Source: UBA5209 sp034002865
GTDB lineage: Bacteria; Patescibacteriota; Dojkabacteria; SC72
Direction of reading: 5' to 3'
Assembly: GCA_034002865.1 (NCBI GenBank)
Contig: JAVEZR010000021.1
Span: forward strand, 1-12,221
DNA: 12,221 nucleotides
Shown: in pieces, positions 7,736 through 12,221 of the stretch
Layout: each line of letters opens with the position of its first letter
Position numbering within the stretch: the stretch's first letter is position 1
Program-made: the position numbers and the translations under genes
The notes under the pieces: generated by a model
The model's input: the letters and a program-made list of their open reading frames with translations, nothing else
Databases searched by the model: none
What the model was told of the DNA's origin: nothing

Positions 7736-8171
7736 ATCTCTTAACGCTAATTACCTTCTCATTTTCTGCGTTAGGAGCATCAATTTGTACTCTTCCTCCA
7801 TCTGTTACACAGATTTCATATCCTGTTACAGCCTCTGTACCAACGCTAGGATCCATAGGAATTGCAACGATAAATTCGTCTACAAGCACTGAAGCCAAAT
7901 CAATTCCATCTGTTCCAATAGAGCTATGGCCTACAGTACAGTTTGTAATTGTACCGAAAGCTGCAATTGAGTTACCCTCTTCAGATGTATATTGTGTAAC
8001 AGCATTAAGTATCTGTGTTACGTCTGCACTTCTTTGAGCATTTCTAGTGTCTCTGAAGTTCTTACCAGGGTTGATTGCAACCAAGGTTATTGTAGCCAAG
8101 ATGATAATCAAGGCGACTACTACAAGGATCTCGATGAGGGAGAAACCCTGATATGTTTTGTGATCTTTCAC
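7734..8171 (-). CDS. Major type IV pilin
   Basis: This 145-residue prepilin has the classical leader and helix: cleavage after Gly9 (YQG/FSLIE), Glu14 at mature position 5, and a hydrophobic stretch to about residue 33. It continues as AINPGKNFRDTRNAQR (32-47), the 'I.P.....ArdarR' pattern of GspG-like pilins in Patescibacteria. The head contains Cys78 and Cys121, which could form the C-terminal disulfide loop. First position, own strong promoter and a hairpin after the stop all suggest it is the abundant subunit. The start is GTG (8171-8169). No ATG is available upstream before an in-frame stop, and no Shine-Dalgarno sequence is visible in the leader, which consists almost only of A and T. 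Confidence 0.92.
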   Translation of the reverse strand: MKDHKTYQGFSLIEILVVVALIIILATITLVAINPGKNFRDTRNAQRSADVTQILNAVTQYTSEEGNSIAAFGTITNCTVGHSSIGTDGIDLASVLVDEFIVAIPMDPSVGTEAVTGYEICVTDGGRVQIDAPNAENEKVISVKR

Positions 8172-8204
8172 TATGTATATTAAATATTAATTTATATATA
8201 CTCA

Positions 8205-8233
8205 AATATACAAGTCGTACAATACAGTGTCAA
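8205..8233 (-). promoter_or_regulatory. Near-consensus sigma70 promoter of the pilus operon
   Basis: On the minus strand a perfect TTGACA (8233-8228) and TATATT (8210-8205) are separated by exactly 17 bases. Transcription would start near 8198, giving a leader of about 27 bases to the GTG of the major pilin. This is the strongest promoter in the window and the only obvious one for the pilus genes. Confidence 0.75.
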
Positions 8234-8276
8234 TGAAAAGAAAGAAATGCAAGGAGTAAAGCCTATTTATACTCCT
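8234..8276 (-). terminator. Intrinsic terminator of the dihydrouridine synthase gene
   Basis: On the minus strand AGGAGTA (8276-8270) and TACTCCT (8258-8252) form a perfect seven-pair stem around an 11-base loop that contains the stop codon. A T-rich tail (TGCATTTCTTTCTTTTC, 8250-8234) follows. The -35 box of the pilin promoter begins at 8233, directly after the tail, so this separates the two transcription units. Confidence 0.6.
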
Positions 8277-9207
8277 GTAAGATATTCAATACCTCTTCAG
8301 TACAGTTACACTCCATCAAGCTTTTTCGAAGCTGCACTGCCCCTTCAAAATCATTAATATATGCTTTAAAGAATTTCTTTAATGAATGAAAATCTTTCTC
8401 CTCTCCCCATATCTCATCAAAAAGTAATATATGATTACTAAAGAGTTCAAATTTCTCTTCCTGCTTAATATTTTCTCTCCCTGAGAATATCCAAGGGTTA
8501 GATATTGCTGCCCTTCCAATCATCACGCCATCTATATTGTGCTTGCTTACCATCTCCAATGCGCTAGCTACAGAAGTAATATCTCCATTTCCAAAGAGTA
8601 GGGTGTTAGGATTAATCTCATCTCTCAATTTCAGAATTTCACCCATATGTTCCCAATTCGCATTTAATGCTTCACTGCCCCTAGCAGTTCTCATATTAAT
8701 GGCTAGTGCAGCGAGATCCTGGTCAAGTAGGAAAGCTATCCATCCTTCAACATCAACACTTTCCCATCCCAGCCTTGTTTTAACTGAGACAGGTAACCCT
8801 TTACTTCCATCTTTTGTAGCTAGAATTATCTCTTTTACTAAACCTCTATCTACATTTATTAGGCCACTACCGGCATTACCCTTAACAACGTTCTTTACAG
8901 AGCACCCCATGTTTATATCTACCCCATCAAAGCCCATTTCAGAAACAAGCTTTGAAGCTCTCAAGAAGTTCTCAGGCTTCGTCCCCCAAAGCTGAGCTAC
9001 TATTGGCTTCTCTTTACTATCGAACTTTAAACGATGAATTACTCTCTCTTTCCCCTTGCTGTTTAAACCCTCAACATTCACAAACTCAGTATAGAAAAGA
9101 TCGGGTCTACCCCGGGTTTGAATAACCTGCCTAAATACAGTATCCGTAACATCCTCCATAGGGGCAAGAGAAATAATGGGTTTCTTCAGTTGTTGATACA
9201 CATTCAT
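8263..9207 (-). CDS. dus: tRNA-dihydrouridine synthase
   Basis: This 314-residue flavoenzyme reduces uridine to dihydrouridine in the D-loop of tRNA using FMN and NADPH. The TIM-barrel signatures are clear: LAPMEDVTDTVFR (14-26), the DIN(M)GC segment with the catalytic Cys102, VKTRLGW with the flavin-contacting lysine (Lys143), FGNGDI (205-210) and MIGRAAISNPWIF (229-241). Two positions depart from the common pattern. The proline after the catalytic cysteine is serine (Ser103), and the usual 'HxRT' flavin histidine is asparagine (Asn171 in INMRT). The length is normal for a bacterial Dus, with the C-terminal helical tRNA-binding part at about 250-314. It cannot be placed in DusA, DusB or DusC by eye. 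It is monocistronic, with its own terminator, and divergent from the gene at 9359. Confidence 0.95.
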   Translation of the reverse strand: MNVYQQLKKPIISLAPMEDVTDTVFRQVIQTRGRPDLFYTEFVNVEGLNSKGKERVIHRLKFDSKEKPIVAQLWGTKPENFLRASKLVSEMGFDGVDINMGCSVKNVVKGNAGSGLINVDRGLVKEIILATKDGSKGLPVSVKTRLGWESVDVEGWIAFLLDQDLAALAINMRTARGSEALNANWEHMGEILKLRDEINPNTLLFGNGDITSVASALEMVSKHNIDGVMIGRAAISNPWIFSGRENIKQEEKFELFSNHILLFDEIWGEEKDFHSLKKFFKAYINDFEGAVQLRKSLMECNCTEEVLNILQEYK

Positions 9208-9237
9208 ATCAGCATTTTAACATAATATACCCCAGGT

Positions 9238-9308
9238 CTCTCACTTACGATTATAAAAGAGGCACAATCATAGGATAGGGTCTAGCTGTTCTCACTTGTT
9301 CTCACTTG
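9238..9308. repeat. Tandem TTCTCACTTG repeat with a third diverged copy
   Basis: Two perfect head-to-tail copies of TTCTCACTTG lie at 9289-9298 and 9299-9308. A third copy matching 8 of 10 bases (CTCTCACTTA) lies at 9238-9247, close to the expected transcription start of dus. The repeats are in the 151-base region between divergent genes, so a regulator binding site is possible. No known operator is recognised. Confidence 0.4.
9250..9255 (-). promoter_or_regulatory. Candidate -10 box for dus
   Basis: On the minus strand the bases read a perfect TATAAT, 42 bases before the dus start codon. No convincing -35 hexamer or TGn extension accompanies it. A second candidate closer to the gene is TGTTAAAAT, ending about six bases from the ATG, which would give a leaderless message. 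I cannot decide between them. Confidence 0.3.
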
Positions 9309-9316
9309 AATTTATA

Positions 9317-9345
9317 TTGAAATTACAATAAACTTACAATGTATT
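9317..9345 (+). promoter_or_regulatory. Weak candidate promoter for the 9359 gene pair
   Basis: TTGAAA (9317-9322) and TGTATT (9340-9345) are 17 bases apart, with 5 and 4 of 6 consensus matches. Transcription would begin near 9352, only a few bases before the ATG, giving an almost leaderless message. TACAAT at 9335-9340 is an alternative -10 box without a matching -35. Confidence 0.25.
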
Positions 9346-9358
9346 ACTGCCTTAAGGT

Positions 9359-9763
9359 ATGGAACAAACGAATATATTAACAAGTAGTGGGGGACAGAAA
9401 GTTCTCAATGAAAGTAAGGTTGACAACCTCTTTGTTATTTTCACATACACAACTAAAGAATTCATGTATTGGTGGTATGTAAGGATGCCTTTGTGGCATT
9501 TAAGAATGCTTTCAAGGATTTCTACATTCATAGATGACAATCTCTCTATTTCACTTCTTCTTAAAAATTTTTTCTTACCTTGGCATAGAGACTTCACCTT
9601 CATTGGATTTACTTTTGGAATAATCATCAAGCTCCTCTATTTGCCAATAGTTGTCATAGCATATATATTAATATGTACTGGATACTTTCTCATGCTCCTA
9701 CTTTGGCTAATGCTTCCACCCACAACAGTATTTTTCATTCTTAGATCAATATTTAGTATATAA
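9359..9763 (+). CDS. Small conserved membrane protein paired with the AAA+ ATPase
   Basis: This 134-residue protein has a soluble, aromatic- and arginine-rich first part and a strongly hydrophobic second part. The striking block runs from MYWWYVRMPLWHLR (36-49) through LSISLLLKNFFLPWHRD (62-78). From memory, proteins with this block are frequent in Patescibacteria next to a membrane-bound Clp-like ATPase; I cannot confirm this here. Membrane helices are likely at about 82-104 and 105-126. No catalytic motif is visible. The ATG at 9359 is the first possible start after an in-frame TAA at 9353, with AAGG almost touching it. The stop overlaps the start of the ATPase gene (TAATG), so the two proteins are probably made together and act together at the membrane. 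Confidence 0.8.
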   Translation: MEQTNILTSSGGQKVLNESKVDNLFVIFTYTTKEFMYWWYVRMPLWHLRMLSRISTFIDDNLSISLLLKNFFLPWHRDFTFIGFTFGIIIKLLYLPIVVIAYILICTGYFLMLLLWLMLPPTTVFFILRSIFSI

Positions 9764-12221
9764 TGGCGATTGATTACGGCTGGCAAAATAGAACATTGAT
9801 AGGCTTTCACTCTAAAGATAGTAATACCTTTGGAGTAATACAAAAAGAATATCCAATACTTACCAAAGAGTCTGAAGCTCTTTTTCTTTTAACTAGGGAT
9901 CAGTTCTTTACAATCTCTACTCCTCAAATTAGCAATGTATTAACAAATTTCCTAAGGTATCAAAAATACTATGAACAGGTTAGGTTAATAGCTAACGTGA
10001 TGTTAGTTCCTGGATTAGTCATTGCCCTTGGATATTTACTTCGACAGTTCGGTTTACTCGAAAACATTACAATAGTGAAAGATTTCCTTTCAAGTGGTAT
10101 CTCTGACACTCTTTTTGGTATTTCAATATTTGTAGTTTTTTTTCTCTGGCACGACTATTACAAGGATAAAAGCCATCCTGTTAGGTTACCTAAGGCCCAA
10201 AGTATACCTTTAAGTGATTTAGAGGAGATTAAAGCGACAGGGTTTAAGTTTGGAAGATATGCTCATCTAGAAGCAATAAATTACATCAGTGAAAGCTCTC
10301 TAGAGGTAATCTGTAACAATACTTTTGGAGATAGTACAAATACGTACTCTCTCTTTACAGATTTAATTCAACATGAACAAGCTATCGAAATCTTTAAAAG
10401 AGCAAATATTATTGTAGATTTTGATACATTACAGGAAAACAATATAGATGAGAAAACATTACCTAGTTACCCTGCAACATCCCTTAGGAGTTTACTAATA
10501 TACTCTTTGAATGAATCCTTACTTACCTCTTCAAGAGATATTAAGCCCGAGCATATCCTACTCTCTCTTTTTAACGTATTCCCAACTTTAAAGAAATTTC
10601 TACTTACAAAGAACTCCTCTATAGATATTTTAAGGGAGGTTGTTAGATTTCAATCATATGAAAGAGAAAGGGTAAGAAAAACAAACTACTTTAACCTAAA
10701 TGTTCCTTACTACAGAAAAGGTGGTATTGCAGAGTCATGGATATATGGCCATACATTCATACTTAACAAGTTTAGTAAGAATATTAATGAGTATGTATCC
10801 AAAGATAATGATACCTTTGGGATAGGGCATGAGAAGGAGATTGAGAACTTAGTTTCTGTATTAGGCAAGGTATCTAACAAGAACGCTTTACTAATTGGAG
10901 AGTCTGGAGTAGGTAAGTCAAGTTTAATACTAGGTATTGCACAAAGAATAAATAGGGGGGATGTTCCTTTACAGATTAAAGATAAAAGAATACTGCAGTT
11001 AGATATTAACGGATTAATAGCCTTTGCTGCAAGAGAGAAAAGTGTCGAGGAGTTACTAGGCAAAGCTATGAAGGAGTTAGAAACAGCAGGAGATACAATT
11101 CTTTACATAGATGAGATGCAGGAGTTAATACCTGCAAAAGCACAAGATTCTGGTCACTCCCTTGCTGGCATTCTTCTTCCATATGTTCTTAGTAGTAAAT
11201 TCCCAATAGTTGGTACTATTAATCATTCTGATTACAAGAAATATTTCTACACTTCTGAATCTCTGAGACAAACATTTACAAATATAGAGGTGAGTGAAAT
11301 ATCTGCTGATGATGCGTTACTAATACTTGAGAGTAAGATTTTAGAGTTAGAGAGAAATTTCGGTATATATCTAACTCTTCCATCATTAATTAGTACTGTA
11401 GAGTTAGCGCAAAGATACACAAAGGAGAAAAAGCTTCCTAGTAGTGCTGTTCAGCTTTTAGAATCTGCATGTTCATGGGCACAAAGTAGTGGGGTTACGA
11501 TACTTACACAGGATCATATTGCAAAGGTTCTCTCTAATCAGAAGGGTATCTCTATAGCTACTGTTAATCCTCAAGAGAGTACAAAGCTTATGAAGTTAGA
11601 AGAGAGTATAAAGAGTCGAGTCATAGGGCAGGATGATGCCATTAAAACTGTTGTAGAGTCCCTTAGAAGGTCACATACTGATATTAGGAACCCTAACAAG
11701 CCAATTGGTTCCTTCCTCTTCTTAGGCCCTACAGGAGTTGGTAAGACATATCTGGCAAAGGTAGTCGATGAAGAGTACTTCGGAGAGGAGAGTGATATGA
11801 TACGAGTAGATATGTCTGAATATCAAGATATTGATAGCATAGAGAAATTCCTTGGAGAGAAACAGGATGGTGGGAAAAGTGCAGTATCTTTAATAGATAA
11901 GATTAAGAGGGATCCATATACTGTAGTTCTTTTTGATGAGATAGAGAAAGCACATCCTCAGGTATTAGATCTTTTCTTACAGATTTTTGATGAGGGGAGA
12001 TTAACAAGTAATCTAGGAGAGGTTGTGGATTTTACAAATAGTATAATCATATGTACGAGCAATATTGGTAGTTTAATACTACTTGAGTCCCTTAGCGATG
12101 GTAAAAGCACATGGGAAGAAGCAAAGGACAGGGCATTAATAGAGCTTAGGCAGTCCATTAGGCCTGAGTTACTTAATAGGTTTGATAAGGTACTAGTATT
12201 TCATCCTCATGATATTGACAA
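9763..12221 (+). CDS. Membrane-anchored ClpB/ClpC-like double AAA+ ATPase (3' end cut off)
   Basis: An open frame of 819 codons runs from the ATG at 9763 off the right edge. Two membrane helices (about 76-99 and 116-133) come first. A Clp-N-like helical region follows (about 170-295, with KPEHILLSLF at 261-270), then two AAA+ modules. D1 has Walker A GESGVGKSS (379-387) and Walker B LYIDEMQE (447-454). D2 has Walker A GPTGVGKT (655-662), Walker B VLFDEIEKAHP (722-732), sensor TSNIGS (765-770) and arginine finger LLNRFD (Arg806). The D2 sequence is plainly of the ClpA/B/C family. The D1 arginine pair is replaced by Gln-Thr (503-504), and the pore-loop aromatics of both rings appear missing. 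Any ClpP-binding loop cannot be judged in the part shown. I infer an ATP-driven protein remodeller at the membrane; its substrates are unknown. Confidence 0.93.
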   Translation, partial: MAIDYGWQNRTLIGFHSKDSNTFGVIQKEYPILTKESEALFLLTRDQFFTISTPQISNVLTNFLRYQKYYEQVRLIANVMLVPGLVIALGYLLRQFGLLENITIVKDFLSSGISDTLFGISIFVVFFLWHDYYKDKSHPVRLPKAQSIPLSDLEEIKATGFKFGRYAHLEAINYISESSLEVICNNTFGDSTNTYSLFTDLIQHEQAIEIFKRANIIVDFDTLQENNIDEKTLPSYPATSLRSLLIYSLNESLLTSSRDIKPEHILLSLFNVFPTLKKFLLTKNSSIDILREVVRFQSYERERVRKTNYFNLNVPYYRKGGIAESWIYGHTFILNKFSKNINEYVSKDNDTFGIGHEKEIENLVSVLGKVSNKNALLIGESGVGKSSLILGIAQRINRGDVPLQIKDKRILQLDINGLIAFAAREKSVEELLGKAMKELETAGDTILYIDEMQELIPAKAQDSGHSLAGILLPYVLSSKFPIVGTINHSDYKKYFYTSESLRQTFTNIEVSEISADDALLILESKILELERNFGIYLTLPSLISTVELAQRYTKEKKLPSSAVQLLESACSWAQSSGVTILTQDHIAKVLSNQKGISIATVNPQESTKLMKLEESIKSRVIGQDDAIKTVVESLRRSHTDIRNPNKPIGSFLFLGPTGVGKTYLAKVVDEEYFGEESDMIRVDMSEYQDIDSIEKFLGEKQDGGKSAVSLIDKIKRDPYTVVLFDEIEKAHPQVLDLFLQIFDEGRLTSNLGEVVDFTNSIIICTSNIGSLILLESLSDGKSTWEEAKDRALIELRQSIRPELLNRFDKVLVFHPHDID

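Noticed and set aside
1334..8171. TGA recoded as glycine, as in Gracilibacteria/SR1
   Set aside because: TGA ends pilB and the GspJ-like gene exactly at their overlaps, and no gene needs TGA read-through.
1334..8171. Type II secretion operon instead of a pilus
   Set aside because: Leaders and gene order resemble both, but no GspD, L or M is seen and the tetracysteine PilB plus Patescibacterial context favour a type IV pilus. Not fully excluded.
8537..8995. Plus-strand open frame of 152 codons
   Set aside because: It is antisense to the conserved core of the dihydrouridine synthase and has no recognisable features.
9352..9843. Two minus-strand frames opposite the small membrane protein
   Set aside because: They cross the start of the ATPase gene and mirror the membrane protein; low-complexity products, no start signals.
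10710..11063. Minus-strand open frame of 117 codons
   Set aside because: It lies inside the AAA+ coding frame, across the D1 Walker A region; its protein shows no domain and the plus-strand frame is unmistakable.
1..12221. CRISPR array, tRNA, rRNA or insertion sequence
   Set aside because: No regularly spaced repeats, cloverleaf, rRNA-like segment, transposase or terminal inverted repeats were seen.

Overview
The window is AT-rich, densely packed bacterial DNA. The best reading is a chromosomal segment from a member of the Candidate Phyla Radiation (Patescibacteria). Three things point there: a compact type IV pilus operon with a GspG/H/I/J/K-like pilin order, a short PilB without the usual N-terminal domain, and a membrane-anchored ClpB/ClpC-like AAA+ protein next to a small 'WWYVRMPLW...PWHRD' membrane protein. 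I would guess a lineage near Dojkabacteria or Microgenomates, but only tentatively. Two genes end in TGA and no gene is interrupted by TGA, so the standard bacterial code fits, not the TGA=Gly code of Gracilibacteria/SR1.

Layout: (1) bases 1-180 are intergenic with an extended -10 promoter. (2) 181-1278 (+) encodes an unrecognised protein with an internal twin-arginine motif next to a hydrophobic segment and a GTAHAH motif. (3) 8171-1334 (-) is an eight-gene type IV pilus unit: major pilin, PilB ATPase, PilC platform protein, GspH/FimT-like minor pilin, a 642-residue minor pilin carrying a beta-propeller-like region, a GspI/J-like minor pilin, a PilX/GspK-like protein lacking Glu+5, and a prepilin peptidase. 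The seven genes from pilB to pilD all overlap by 1 to 14 bases. Only the pilin-pilB junction has a gap, and it contains a hairpin that may let the pilin be made in excess. A near-consensus sigma70 promoter lies before the pilin. (4) 9207-8263 (-) is a tRNA-dihydrouridine synthase with its own hairpin terminator just before the pilin promoter. (5) 9208-9358 is a divergent intergenic region with a repeated TTCTCACTTG element. (6) 9359-9763 (+) is a small membrane protein whose stop overlaps (TAATG) the start of (7) 9763-12221 (+), a large two-AAA-domain membrane-anchored ATPase that runs off the right edge.

The pilus genes form a coherent set. The prepilin peptidase would process the prepilins, PilB and PilC would polymerise the major pilin, and the H/I/J/K-like minor pilins would form a tip complex. 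The large propeller-bearing minor pilin is the obvious candidate tip adhesin. No pilM, pilN, pilO, pilQ or pilT is present here. The AAA+ protein and its small partner appear to be a separate membrane quality-control or remodelling module. Its pore-loop aromatics and D1 arginine fingers look substituted, although the Walker motifs are intact. Ribosome binding sites are weak or missing before most genes.
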